A stretch of 64,000 bases of DNA from Hemicordylus capensis (Eukaryota > Chordata > Lepidosauria > Squamata > Cordylidae). The stretch is from the NCBI RefSeq assembly GCF_027244095.1, contig NC_069657.1, positions 145,572,857-145,636,856 on the forward strand, given 5' to 3'. Shown here in pieces: positions 1 through 11,165 of the stretch. The notes below the pieces were generated by a model. That model had not been told where the DNA came from and did not search any database. It saw only the letters and a list, made by a program, of their open reading frames with translations. The translations under genes were made by a program, and so were the position numbers. Each line of letters begins with the position of its first letter. Position 1 is the stretch's first letter.

Positions 1-354
1 ATAATTTTTTTTTGTTTGGGCAAGGCAATGTTCTAAGTCACTATCACCCTATCTAAGTCACCCAGAACTATAAAGTGAGCTACATCTCTTTCTTCGTGTA
101 TTTTTGGATTCCTTCCCACCTCCCATGTATTTAGTAGATTTAAACCTGCTCTGTCCTCTGAGCTCAGAGCAGCTTACATTAGTTTTTCCAAATGCAATTA
201 TTTATTTTTCTTTCTTTTTATTTATTTTCATCAAACAATAACAATCTGAATTATAATGCATCACATCACAGAAAGGGGTGTGTATGTGTTTGTGTCACAA
301 GCACACCTACTTTAGCCAAACTATTACTATTGATTATTAAAATTGATTTAATAA

Positions 355-412
355 CATATATGATAGATAGATACTTTATTTATGGCCAATGGCCAAAACA
401 ATAACATAAATG
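355..412 (-). mobile_element. LINE 3' terminus (tail only)
   Basis: Read on the minus strand this is a LINE tail: a short palindrome (GGCCATTGGCC, 384-394), an AATAAAG signal and a few TCTA units. The same arrangement (GGTCAATGACC, AATAAAG, TCTA repeats) ends the LINE at 2092-2760, so both belong to one family. The clade is unresolved; Vingi/I-like or L2-like are possible. The body upstream of this tail is not recognisable. Confidence 0.45.
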
Positions 413-756
413 GTTGTATGTTACTTTGTACATTTTTGTTCCAGAACATAATAATGAAATAGTTATTTACCCCTCATTCTTCCTCATACCTAAGCATGTT
501 CATCCACTTAATTGACCACATGCTTTCCCAAACTCTGAATAGCCATTCTGATATTGTGGAAGAAATTCTTTTTTTTTAACTATAGCTTTCTTACTGCCAT
601 AAGAAAATGTATTATCAGTTCCTTGTCTTCCATCTGAAGAACTTAACAAAGCAAAATAAAGCAACTAATGGTATATCATTACCAGCCATTTCCTTTACCA
701 TATTCACGCTTGAGGTCCCCAAAGTTGCTGTCTTAGGACAAGTCCAACAATTTATT
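413..756. other. AT-rich stretch without recognisable feature
   Basis: Only short, composition-driven reading frames are present. I see no coding signature, RNA gene or identifiable repeat. Confidence 0.4.
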
Positions 757-1612
757 TCTGTTCCCAAGAGGCTTTTCACACAGGGCTTCTACCCAAATTT
801 CCTTCAGAAGACAGTGTGTGCATTCACACACCAGCAAAACTTACCCCGAAGTCCCTTGAGATTCTTGGACCTACTCCACACACAAAACAGGCTTTGTGAT
901 GTGAATTCTAGCTTATCTTGACATATTTCTGGATTTTTAAAATGCTGGTTTTAAGCTACTTTTTCTGAAAATGGAGCAAATAGGGAGAGGCACAGATGTA
1001 GAATCATTAGCATGATAAGAGGGATGCTCTCTATAGAAATGCAGATATCACTATTTAGGAAGCGCTCTCCCCCTCACCGCCCCATTGGCTAGAAGGAAAA
1101 CATGGAGGCATGCCATGTGAATTTGTTTCAAAACAAAACCCGAGAGCAGAGGGGTGGGGCTGCTTCCCTCAGTGCCACAAATGTAGTTCGAAGTGGCTTC
1201 GCTCAACATTTATCCCGAAGCATGAAGCTATATGTGAATAACTCTCAAGGGGCTCAAAATCTATGTAATAAAATAGAGCCCAAACAAACACCCTAATACG
1301 TTGTATATAACTATTCCCAACAGGGGCTTTTATGCCCAGCAGGTTTTACCACAAGCTTACAGGGAGGCTTTCCTGCAAACTCGAAGTTGTCCCAAAAAAC
1401 CAATGCAAATAGTGGATTTTTTTTTTACTCCAGATATAAATCGGGTTACACTCTAATGCACAGTGAAAAACCCGAATTGAGTGTGAACTGCTCCCCAATA
1501 ACTTGCAGGGACTTCAGGGTAAATCTAGCCAATAGGTGAATGCACTCCTTCCATTCTGGAGGAGATGCGAGTTAAAGGGCTTCAGAAGCTTCCAGGCAGT
1601 GCTTTCTATGTG
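757..1612. repeat. Element with long imperfect inverted repeats
   Basis: The segment 757-925 is related to the reverse complement of about 1440-1612. Both carry the order: CTTCAGAAG-like block, TGCATTCAC, ACC(C)TGAAGTCCC, AGTTCACAC-like block. A third copy lies at 60170-60335 in the orientation of 757-925. Long inverted arms with no coding capacity suggest a palindromic non-autonomous DNA transposon. No target duplication could be fixed, so the ends are approximate. Confidence 0.4.
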
Positions 1613-2091
1613 CAGCCACTTGCTAAGAGCTAAATACTGAAGAGCTGTTGCAGAGTGGGACAGGCTGGGTGGGATTCCAAACTCAGTCCCAGGTACGAGC
1701 TCTTTCTAGGAGATACATAGATTTTCAATCCTTAGATCCTGAGTGTTCTTCCCATCCAGCAGCAGCAACACCAACTGCCAGTCCTGGCTGCTTCCAGGAA
1801 CACAAACTGAAGAGACCTATATGTCATCTGAACCTTGAGCTTTTTCTTAAGACTCCTTGTTTCTTTGTTCCTACCCAGCTGCCATAAAACTCTTCACAGC
1901 TAAAGTTTATTCCAGCTTCTATATGGTGCCAAACTAGGCCCATTTGAGAATTTCACCCCTCTGGAAGTAGGACAAACTAAATTCTTAAGAACAATTCTCC
2001 AGGTTCTTTGTAGTGTTTCCAACACCTTCTTAGATGAGAGGTAGGAGTTTTCAGACTAGAAACGAGATTCTGGCTGAGCATTTTTAGGTTT

Positions 2092-2760
2092 TGGCTGAAG
2101 CTGGTCTTCTTCCAAGCGGGCTTGGCTCTCCTAACGCTTGTTGATAGCTATGCCTCGAAATGGAAGGTGGTGCTCAAATTCAAGTTACAATCTTATGGTT
2201 TCCCCCAGGAAGAGCTCATCAGGATGGGGTATGATCAAGCCATGCAGGTTGTTAAACCGTGTGTCTTGGATATAGACCTCCAAGTTGAACTAGCACAGCT
2301 GCTGAGTGGGATCTATTTAGGCAATCAGTCTTTAAATATAAAGCCTGCAGAATATCTAAACAGCCTAATCATAGCAAAATTTAGGAGAGCTATGACTCTT
2401 GCTTGCCTAAATGCACTCCCTACTGCAGTTCTAGAGGGGAAGTTAAAAAAATTACCATATTCAGCCTGCCTTTGTCATTGCGGCTCAGAGGATATAGAAA
2501 CTACTGCCCACGTCATCCTTTATTGCATATTTTACAATGATATTATCGCCCTGCTGTTAACGGTATTTCCTGGTCATACTGACGAGTTTTATTTGGATGA
2601 TCTGTTGTCCAATTTTAATGATTTGGTTTCTGGTATCATGGCCAGGTTTTGCTACATAGTTTGTAAAACCCGTAAAGAACTCACTAGCTAATTGCTACTG
2701 TTACTGTTTATATATTATGTTGGTCAATGACCAAAATAAAGAATCTATCTATCTATCTTT
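2092..2760 (+). mobile_element. LINE 3' end with ORF2 C-terminal part
   Basis: An open frame at 2122-2691 (189 codons if started at its first Met, which is probably internal) ends in a Cys/His cluster, CLCHCGSEDIETTAHVILYC, the C-terminal zinc-knuckle-like motif of several LINE ORF2 proteins. No reverse transcriptase core is present, so this is a 5'-truncated copy. The 3' UTR ends with the palindrome GGTCAATGACC, an AATAAAG signal and TCTA repeats. It is a retrotransposon remnant, not a host gene. The clade (L2, CR1, Vingi or I type) cannot be settled by eye. Confidence 0.6.
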
Positions 2761-2826
2761 GTCCCTATTGTTTATTTCAAGGCCTATCTTGCTCAACCAC
2801 TACCCCTGCCTATCCTTGTATTTCAG

Positions 2827-3230
2827 GCTGAGAAGTGACCTCTTTCATGTTGGTACCCTCAACTCATCTCATGCAGCCTTGCTCAATGAAACCAGGAGTG
2901 CTGGAGGCACTACTTGTTGCCTGCACAATATGGACAGCCATCCACTACTTCCCTAATGCCTGTCTCCTGGACAAGGGAGATCACCTGATCTCCTGGAGCC
3001 TGGCTGATCCACTTGGTTCCTTGACATATGCCTACCTCAGTACTTGGGTCAGGGCTGTATGGATGCCGCAGTGTAGGCAGTAGGTAGTAAGCTGCATGCG
3101 AGTGGTTTCCCTTGAATAGTGGGGTCCTGCCAGAGAATCATTCTTCCCAGCAGTCACTGAAGTCCCAGCGCTTCCATAGCTTGCCTTCTGTGATGAAATA
3201 CATGCTTTTCTTCACACCAACCCTCAAGTC
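2827..3230 (+). pseudogene. Broken last exon of a GLYATL3-like gene
   Basis: A polypyrimidine tract and AG (to 2826) precede a reading that mirrors the start of exon 5 in genes A and B: L-x(9)-LNSSHAALLNET. It stays in register for about 40 codons. A frameshift between roughly 2895 and 2940 moves the match to another frame, where YFPNACLLD and LISW-x-LADP-x-G align with YFP-x-TCILD and ISWN-x-MDPFG of the intact genes. Further on, GFPLNSGVLPENHSSQQSL resembles the GNAT C-terminal part of the family. The motif equivalent to YTLPxxRxKGY is not preserved. Exons 1-4 were not found nearby. It lies about 20 kb upstream of gene A on the same strand, so it is best read as a dead third member of the cluster. 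Confidence 0.6.
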
Positions 3231-5100
3231 CAGGAAGTAGCAGACTGTAAGCTTTGGCTCCCAGAACCAGGGCCGCCATTTCAAGGTTCATTAGAGGTTT
3301 TGGAGGTGGGAGGTAACATTCACAGTTGGATTCAAAGACCTACTCTAACATATGTTCAAGATTACATTGCAAAAGATTAATTTTCTAAAAGAGCATTTAT
3401 TGAGGTTACTGCTGGATACTTGATGACCACAGAGCCAGGTGCACTTGATGCATAATTATTTCATCTAAAACACAATGTTCTCTCCCACTTCTTTAAATGA
3501 TGTTCCTACCTGTAGCTGTTCCCTTAATCTGTACCACATATTGCCAGGGCCAGCACCTTGAATGCATGTGTCTCCTATATGGCATAGCCTTATGTTAAGA
3601 ATAAATTTATATAAAGTGATAGACGTTATATAACAACAAGCTTTTCTATTTTTTCCTTGCACAGAATAGCAGCCTGGTTTTTCCCACATGCCAGCTGTTG
3701 AATATTGTCTTACCACCTGTAAAAAAACTTGTATAAGGATGGCATGAGTTTCTTGGGTGTGAAGAAAGGAATAGTGCAATATGCACCCACTCCCTTGCAG
3801 TTTGAAGCGGTGTCACGGTTCCTCGGTGGTCACTTGCAAGGCACTTGGCTTTACAGCTTGCTGTGCATTGCCTGGGTTCCTTCTGGGTCTGTTTGAGGGA
3901 CTGTTTGTCAGAGAATTCCCAAAAGGCAAAGTGTGGGATCTGAAGCCTGTCTGGATGTCACACTTCTCATCTATCCCTCTCTCCCAAGCCTGGAATATAT
4001 TCTCTTTGGTTGTGATTGGTGTGAGAAGGTGTCTGCACATGGTCAAAGACTATTACTTCACATTTCCTGGATGGAGGCATTGCATTGAGAAGAAGCTAAC
4101 CAGCGTCTCATGAGCAAATTCCTTTTTTTTGCGGGGAAGCTAGACAATTTCAGGGGTGGTAACATGTTCTTCCTGCTTGCATGTAATATATCCACTTATT
4201 GCCCATATATGTGGAAAAAACCACCTCTTCAGAAAGTTGCATAGATAAGTGAATGCCTTCCTTGGTGTGACCCTAGATAGCTGAAAGTCTGCTTGAGAAG
4301 CATCTTGGGAATAGCAAGTCAGGAACTTCAAGAAGTTCACACAGGAAGGACATCAGGCAGGGAATAACAAAGACACCAGTCATATAGCTATGACAAAGAG
4401 ATTGTCCCTTGCTGAATGGAACCCATGCCTTGAAGAGATTAACTCCTTCCAGACACGTTTCTGCCTGTGGTGTGCATTATACAAATTCCATGGTGTGTTC
4501 ATACAAATGCCAATATTAATTGTTGGCTCTTTGCATCCACTGTTTTCCTGGAATTGCCCAATACTAACTTTATTTCTGAACTCTGCTGCCACCTTGTGAC
4601 AGACTACTAAACATGATCAACATTCTTATGCTTCAGGGAATTTAATATTGCTATATGAAGTGTTGACCGCCTTTTCAGATCCAGCCTGATTCAGTCTGAA
4701 TTGAACTGCCATCTGATATGGCCCAAACTGGGCTTCAATTGAAACAGATCAGGAGGCAACGGGTTGGGCAGAGGGCAGGAGACAGATTGGCAGACTCCCA
4801 GCAGGGAGAGAGCAGCGACTCACATTAATTTCCACAAAATGTTGGCCCCGCTCTGCCCACGTTTTGAATCTAACTCTGCACCCAACTATTTTGCACCTAG
4901 CTTTTTCTGTAGATATTTCAAAACACAAAGTAGACCCTAAAGCCTGAAATCTGCCCACCCCTACTATAGTCCAACCACAGCAAGACAGAACTGGAAGAAT
5001 GTCCCTGAATGCTAAAAAACACCAATAGCTCACAATCTTGCAAATTGTTTAGACAGGTGGGGATACATCTCCAGCTCCATAAATACACAACACAGAGCCA
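3231..5100. other. Intergenic, no supported gene
   Basis: Several short frames exist on both strands but none shows family motifs or splice context. Near 4971 a minus-strand hAT-like end (TAGTAGGGGTGGGCA) may mark a decayed DNA transposon, but no partner end was found. Confidence 0.4.
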
Positions 5101-5104
5101 ACTC

Positions 5105-6206
5105 ACTTGCTTCTAGATCTCTCTCCTGACCAGGGGGATCTTGGGGTCGTGGTGGACAGCTCATTGAAAGTGTCAACTCAATGTGTGGCAGCTGTGAAAA
5201 AGGCCAATTCCTGCTAACCCCTGCTAACTTGGCAAAGAGGCACCTTTTAACGTGGCGATTCTCCTTATTTAGCAGGGGGAGAGTAACTGGCCCTATCCAC
5301 CTCCAGCACAGTACCTCCAGTGACTGTTGCTGGTGTCTATCTGATGTTTCTTTTTAGATTGTGAGCCCTTTGGGGACAGGGTTCCATCTTATTTATTGTT
5401 ATTTCTCTGTGTAAACCACCCCGAGCCATTTCTGGAAGGGCGATATAGAAATCGAATAAATAATAAATCAAATAAATAATAATAATCATTAGGAAGGGGG
5501 GTTGAAAATAAAACTGCTAATATTATCATGCCCTTATACAAAACAGTGGTGCAACCACACTTGGAGTACTGCGTACAATTCTGGTCACCACATTTAAAAA
5601 AAGGTTGTTGTAGAACTGGAAAAGGTGCAGAAGAGGGCAACCAAGATGATCAGGGGCCTAGAACACTTTTCTTATGAGGCAAGGCTACAACACCTGGGGC
5701 TATTTAGTTTAGGAAAAAGATGACTGGAGGGAGACATGATAGAAGTCTATAAAATCATGCATGGTGTGGAGAAAGTGGACAGAAGGAAATTCTTCTCCCT
5801 CTCCCCTAACACTAGAACCAGGGGTCATCCCATGAACTTGATTGCCAGGAAATTTAGGACTAGCAAATAGAAGTACTTTTTCACACCACACATAATCAAC
5901 TTGTGGAATTCTCTGCCACAAGATGTGGTGACAGCCAACAACCTGGATGGTTTTAAGCGGGGTTTGGATAACTTCATGGAGGAGAGATCAATCAACGGCT
6001 ACTAGTTGGAGGGCTATAGGCCACCTCCAGCCTCGAAGGCAGGATGCCTCTGAGTGCCAGTTGCAGGGGAGTAACAGCAGGAAAGAGGGCATGCCCTCAA
6101 CTCCTGCCTGTAGGCTTCCAGTGGCATCTGGTGGGCCACTGTGTGAAACAGGATGCTGGACTAGATGAGCCTTGGGCCTGATCCAGCAGGGCTGTTCTTA
6201 TGTTCT
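5105..6206 (+). mobile_element. CR1/L3-type LINE 3' region with nested insert
   Basis: The stretch carries a CR1/L3-type consensus (GTGGTGCAACCACACTTGG, then GAATTCTCTGCCACA, then GATGCTGGACTAGATG and CAGCAGGGCTGTTCTTATG) and ends near 6206. These are the remains of the ORF2 C-terminus and 3' end on the plus strand, heavily decayed. About 5200-5490 is a different repeat inserted into it (listed separately), since the CR1 match stops near 5203 and resumes near 5495. A shorter relic of the same family lies at 58345-58440. Confidence 0.65.
5200..5490 (+). mobile_element. L2-type 3'-end repeat nested in CR1
   Basis: Hallmarks in order: GCTAACTTGGCAAAGAGGCA, GGGGGAGAGTAACTGGCCC, CAGTGACTGTTGCTGGTG, GATTGTGAGCCCTTTGGGGA, and a tail of AATAAATAA units after GGGCGATATAGAAATCG. 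The same repeat occurs in reverse at 18570-18795, 30135-30390 and 62850-63125. It is the 3' terminus of an L2-like LINE or a SINE using that tail. Confidence 0.6.
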
Positions 6207-6219
6207 AATGTAGAATGCT

Positions 6220-6262
6220 GTTACTTGCTATTGAAATGAGTTGCAGAGGAGAACTACCTCCA
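6220..6262. repeat. 43-bp direct repeat, left copy
   Basis: This block matches 12320-12362 with one difference (A for G at its 14th base). It abuts CTAG at 6263, where a minus-strand Helitron-like 3' end (GGGTTCAGCTAG) stops. The two copies bracket the whole Helitron-bearing segment in direct orientation. Confidence 0.7.
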
Positions 6263-6329
6263 CTAGCTGAACCCGCACAGAGCTTCTGATAAGTGGAATC
6301 TTGAATACTGAGTGTGCAGTTCTACCTCC

Positions 6330-9300
6330 TGGTAATAGTGTAGCTGCTATTCCCATTGAGGCAATTCCTGTAGCCTGGTCTCCTTTGCCTCAGATAGTGT
6401 GTATGAGTGTTGTATAGACAAATGTCTTTCCTGTTCCTGCAGGTCCATCTAGGAAAATACAATGTGGTTTGTCATTTGGAGTGTCATATATAGCTTGTAG
6501 TACTGCGGTGACAGCTCTTTGTTGTTATTTGTTTAGCTTGTTGGTATGTATTTTGGCCTGTTCTTGCTCTTCCAGAATGACTAAGGTGTCCTGTTTTTGA
6601 ATAGCATCTGGTAGATGTAGAACTGGCAAATTCAAGTTTTTCAAAGTCATACCATAAGTTCTTAACTGTGTTTCAATTTCAGCAAGTGCATATTGTGGGC
6701 CAGTGGCCTCTGAATATTTATGTACTAAATCTTCACACATGGCATGTTTCTGTTGGTTCCAAAGTTCAGCCACATCTTCTGCTTCTCCAAAAGCACAGAT
6801 AATAGCAAAGAGCATTCTAAGGGAATGCGGCATCTGACTTTGTTCTGCTTCAGTAAGTGTTTCATGCCAGTTTTTATCTCCTTCTAGAAGTCCATGTGCT
6901 CTGCAGGTTTCTAGGTAACTGTCATAGAGTGCCCCATGGACAGTTCTCAAACTGTCAAATCCAGTGCTACCTTTGGTTCAGGTGAGTAGCATGCGCAGAT
7001 AGTACCGTTATGAATCTTTAATGCTAACTACTGGCATTCTTCCAATAACTCCTTCCCCTCCGCACTGTCGCCTCTTCCATTTTGTGAGGATCTTATCGAA
7101 GACATAGAATTTGGGGATGTCAGTGTAAGTCAACTTGTTTGCTTTTTGGTCTTCTTGATTCAGTGTGAACCAGGCAGTAAGCATGGTTTTTTTGGGAGAT
7201 GCCATGGCAATGGCCTGTTCCTCTTGGCCTTCATGATATATCAATTGCTGGTGTTCTGGCAAATGAACCGGTAAGCGGATTATGGTGTGTGACTTCTCTG
7301 TTAGTGTAAACTCACTGATTCGCCACATTGCCTCTGGGGCACTAACATATCTTCCGTCCAGAAATGTTGTTATTTCGTCATGTTCAAGTACGCCAGCTTG
7401 ATTTTCTTGCTGTAGCTTGATTGACATGGCATTATGCCCTTTGTACACATACTTGTAAAGGTACTTGACACTCTTTACAGAGGCACAAACTTCAACGTTG
7501 ATATGTGCGTTATATTTTTTCAAGATCCAGGGATTATATGGGACCACCCAGCGATTATCAACATCATATTTCCCAAGCCTGACTGGGGCTGTAGTTTGCC
7601 TTCTGTAGAGAGGGTATCCATTCACATTCTCCTCTGTGGTGTTCTGGAGGATCTTGGGCAAGTTCTTGGAGCATATGCCATCTTTCATGAAAGGTGCGTG
7701 TGGATTTAGTGTGCCGCAAGGTCCATGAATCATGTGCTTTGTTACAGTTTCATAGCGTTTGGGGCTGGCATTTTTGGAGGGTATCTCTGCATGCACATAC
7801 CTGTCTATATCATCTTTGGTTCTGACTTTGTTTTTTGGCTCTAAGGTAAGCAGGATGTGAGCATGCGGCGGACCTCACTTTTGGAACTCGATGACGTAGA
7901 TGTATGCGATGACCTGCCCAAAGATTTGGTGTTTCAAGGTATCGTCCAAGAGTGCTGTTAATTTCATTTTGAAAACACGGACAATAATGTCTGGCCAGTG
8001 CTCTGGTCTCTGAGTGCCTTGCATGGCTTTACTTATCTCTGGCCAAGTTGGGTTGCAAGTGAATGTGACAAACAAATCTGGACGTCCAAGTCTTCTGACT
8101 ATGGCATGACATCTTGATAGTTTTGTTGAATATATCGAGGGCTGCCTTGGAAGGCTGATGACAATATTATCATCTTCCCTGTTTTCAGGTGTTCATTTTT
8201 AGCACAGGTTTCCAGAGCATCTAAGAGTCCACAGTATTGCTCTATGTGTAAATCTCTCTGATTTTGTCTTAGGTAGTTCAATCTTTTCCCCTCAGTTCTG
8301 ACATAAGCATCAACAATGTATTGCTGGTATAATTTGCCGCTGCTATGTAGGAGACTGAAGCTTCTCCGTATTGTGAGGCAATAGGCAAGGACTGCAGCTG
8401 TGTGACCTTCACTCGCTTAGCTGAGCGTCTTTCTTCAACATGGGCCATTCCAATATGCCATCCACACTGGCCATGTGGGAAAAGAAGAGGGTAAACCATT
8501 GGGTCTGTGTTGCAGTTCATAGGTGAGATGGTTTGGCAAGTTTCTCCGATTGGATAAATGCAGATGTCTCGATTACTGGGTAGTTCACCATCCTCACTGA
8601 TAAATATTAGGAACATAGGAAACTGCCGTATACTGAGTCAGACCATTGGTCTATCTAGCTCAGTATTGTCTTCCCAGACTGGCAGTGGCTTCTCCAAGGT
8701 TGCAGGCAGGAATCTCTCTCAGCCCAATCTTGGAGAAGCCAGGGAGGGAACTTGAAACCTTCTGCTTTTCCCAGAGCAGCTTCATCCCCTCAGGGGAATA
8801 TCTTGCAGTGCTCACACATCAAGTGTCCCATTCATATGCAACCAGGGCAGACCCTGCTTAGCTATGGGGACAAATCATGCTTGCTACCACAAGACCAGCT
8901 CTCCTCTCCATATTGCCGCAACCTCAGTGTGATAACTTGGTGCATTGTACTTTCTGAGGTCTAAGTTCACTTGTTCCATGAAAATCATTTGGACTTTAGC
9001 TGTTGGCAAACTTTCTGTCAGTCTATGCATTTGTTCATATGACTTTACAAATGGGTTGATGTTTCTTAGAAGGGAATCTAGACTTTCCATTTCTGTTACT
9101 AAGCAGGCTGAGTTGTTCTGTAGGTGTTGTTTTGTTGCTTCTCCCATATTGAATATGTACAGTTGGCCATACCCTGCCTTGTGTTGTTCGCTTGGGTAAA
9201 GTGGAGATACCTTATGGTAGATTTGTCCATGAATACAGAAGCAGTATGGTCCTCTGCCTGGAGGTGTGTTGATTTCATCTCCCATTGAAGCCAAAGCCAA

Positions 9301-9720
9301 AGCAGCATTGTATTCTCTGATATGCAGTTGTAATTTTTTGCCTCTGTTGAACTTTGAGTAAGTCTGGTGGTTCATTAAATTCTTTGAGTGTTACCATCAT
9401 GAGAGCATTTAGTGTATTTTCTTGCACAATTGAGTTCATTTAACCAATAAAGTGCACCACAGTAATGTCAGCTTTCAGTCAAAGTTCCACAGTTATGTTC
9501 TTCACTGCTATCTTCTGTATAGATTTTTGTGGCATTGGTTTGATGGTCTACTAATTTACATAATTTTGCTTGTCTTTTTATGTTTAGATGATGTTCTCTG
9601 GATTCCAAATCCAAACTCTCATCCATTCGTTTCCTTTTTTGCCTTTGATTTTTACTTAGTCTTTTCTGCTCATTGTTTGCATTTTCTTTGTTAGCCTGTC
9701 TGTAACATGTCTGTAACATG
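6330..9720 (-). pseudogene. Helitron Rep-helicase pseudogene
   Basis: The protein would nick DNA and unwind it for rolling-circle transposition. Visible pieces, 5' to 3' on the minus strand: a basic segment (9468-9719); PPGRGPYCFCIHGQIYHKVSPLY and NPFVKSYEQMH within 8915-9375, shown here by its first part PPGRGPYCF; then GELPSNRDICIYP and DPMVYPLLFPHGQCGWH (8278-8613); NYLRQNQRDLHIEQYCGLLD (8099-8281); FVTFTCNPTWPEI and the HUH motif HAH (7857-7865); the tyrosine motif YLYKY near 7450; and Walker A GPAGTGKT (6423-6446). It is dead: TGA at 7875-7877 just before the HUH motif, TAA at 6525-6527, TGA at 6390-6392, several frame changes and the SINE insertion. Helicase motifs beyond Walker A are absent. 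Confidence 0.75.
8607..8912 (-). mobile_element. 5S-rRNA-derived SINE inside the Helitron
   Basis: On the minus strand it begins GGAGAGCTGGTCTTGTGGTA, contains TTAGCTAAGCAGGG followed by CCCTGGTTGCAT and ATGGGA, a clear relative of the 5S rRNA internal promoter region, and ends in a CR1-like tail (GACCAATGGTCTGACTCAGT, TTCCTATGTTC). It splits the Helitron reading between the EVAAIW and IFISEDGEL segments, so it inserted after the Helitron settled here. Relatives: 46912-47215, 50758-51062, 53395-53697 and a fragment at 17045-17095. Confidence 0.75.
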
Positions 9721-9849
9721 TTGTGCTTGTGTTGTCTTTGATGGCATTTTTCTTTCTGTTGTCTGTGTTTTTCTTTTCTTTTCTGCTCTTCGCTTTCTGT
9801 CCCTTTGATTTCTTTCTTTTTTCTTCTCTATGCTTCTTCTGCAGATTCA

Positions 9850-10112
9850 TTTTCTCCCCCCCCTTTTTGCATCGTAGGCAATGTAATATTTTCTTTTATT
9901 GCTCTCCTTCAAATGATCTTGTTCGCCCTACATTTTTGGAGTAAGGTTATGCTATATCAGAATATGCACTGAGCGTTCTCTGGACTTCATCAAATGTCAG
10001 GTTTTCCCTTTTTTAATGGGTGGGGGGATTCTTGCAGCTGATGGCCCTCATAGGCTGGTGCTCTCAAGGTTTTCCCCCCACCCCTCAAATTGTTTAAGTT
10101 TCTGTCAAGCTT
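9850..10112. other. Helitron 5' leader or flank
   Basis: AT- and pyrimidine-rich DNA upstream of the Helitron N-terminal region. No motif is recognised. Confidence 0.3.
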
Positions 10113-10139
10113 CTATCTATCTATTATATTAATTCTCCT

Positions 10140-10480
10140 GGGTGTGCCTCTCTTGGGGGGAGGGCAGGAGAGACACTGGGGCAGAAGGTGGGGAGAAGGT
10201 AGGAGAGAGAATGGGGCAGTAGGTGGGGGGAGAGCAGGAGAGACACTGGGGAGGGGGGAGGAGGGCAGGAGAGAGAACGGGGCAGAAGGTAGGGAGAAGG
10301 CAGGAGAGAGAATGGGGCAGTAGGTGGGGGGAGAGCAGGAGAGACACTGGGGCAGAACGTGGGGGGAGGGCAGGGGAGCCACTGGGGCAGAAGGTAGGGG
10401 GAAGGCAGGTGGGGGGAGGATGGGAGAGAGAATGGGTAGAAGCTGGGGAGAGGGGGAAACCGCCGGCCCTAAAGAACGCA
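10140..10480 (+). repeat. G-rich minisatellite
   Basis: Imperfect tandem repetition, about 35-70 bp per unit, built on GGGGCAGAAGGTGGGGAG and GGCAGGAGAGACACTGGGGC-like blocks. The plus strand is purine-rich with dense G-runs able to form quadruplexes. Open frames on both strands here are artefacts of the repeat. Confidence 0.7.
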
Positions 10481-10544
10481 CAGATGCTCTGTGCAGGGTC
10501 AGGTAGTAGCTAGTATTATTTATTTTTGTGGGGAGTGTGGTTAC

Positions 10545-11165
10545 TGTAGACCCTCTAATTTTCGATTATTATTCTTTTAATTTTTGGTGGTGGTGGTGGT
10601 GGTCAGACTGGCTACTGTTGTCCCTCACAGTCCAGTGTTTTGGTTTCCATCCCCCTCACCTCTTGTTCCAGTGTTGTCCCTAAAAGCCCCCTGGTTTGTT
10701 GGTTTGTTTGTTTTTAGGCGGGCAGATCAGCTGCTGTAGAATCACATTACTTCCCCCCCCATCTCTTGCCCCATTGTCCTGCCTTCCCCTCTCCCTCTTG
10801 CCCCAGTGTCTCCCCTTCCATCCCCCTCACCTCTTGCCCCAGTGTTGTCCCTAAAAGCCCCCCCCCCATTTTGTCTTCTTCTTTTTTAGGCGGGCAGGTC
10901 AGCTGCTGTAGAATCACACTACTCCCCCCCCTTGCCCCAGTGTCTCCTCAACTCCCCCCCCTTGCCCCAGTGTCTCCTCTTCCATCCCCCCATCTTTTGC
11001 CCCAGTGTTGTCTCTAAAAGCCCACAGGCTTTAAAAAAAATGTTTTTGTTGGGCTGGTGAGCTGCTGTGGAATCACACCGTACATCTTCCCCCTCCCTAC
11101 TTCTTGCCCCAGTGTTGGTCCTAGAAGTCCCTCGGTTTTTGGTTTTGGTTTTTTTAGTGTTGAAT
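10545..11165 (+). repeat. Tandem repeat, about 165-bp unit
   Basis: The anchor CAGCTGCTGTAGAATCACA recurs in units starting at about 10717, 10889 and 11051 (spacing 172 and 162 bp). Partial units flank them. Each unit also contains CTTGCCCCAGTGT and a GTTGTCCCTAAAAGCCC-like block. The units are diverged, so the array is old. Confidence 0.65.

Larger units (their letters stand above)
6263..9960 (-). mobile_element. Decayed autonomous-type Helitron
   Basis: A rolling-circle transposon remnant on the minus strand. From high to low coordinates it carries a basic N-terminal region, the Helitron-like N domain, the HUH/two-tyrosine Rep nuclease, and the start of a helicase with a Walker A motif. 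It breaks off soon after Walker A, so most of the usual helicase domain is gone. At its low end is a CTAG terminus (minus strand GGGTTCAGCTAG followed by T), as expected for a Helitron 3' end, although a normal one would lie well beyond the helicase. A 5S SINE interrupts it at 8607-8912. The 5' terminus may lie as far as 12319. Confidence 0.75.

Noticed and set aside
3781-4113. Open frame of 110 codons
   Set aside because: No signal peptide logic, domain or exon borders; composition looks random.
4648-4974. Possible hAT element ending in CCCACCCCTA
   Set aside because: Only one plausible terminus was found; no matching left end or target duplication.
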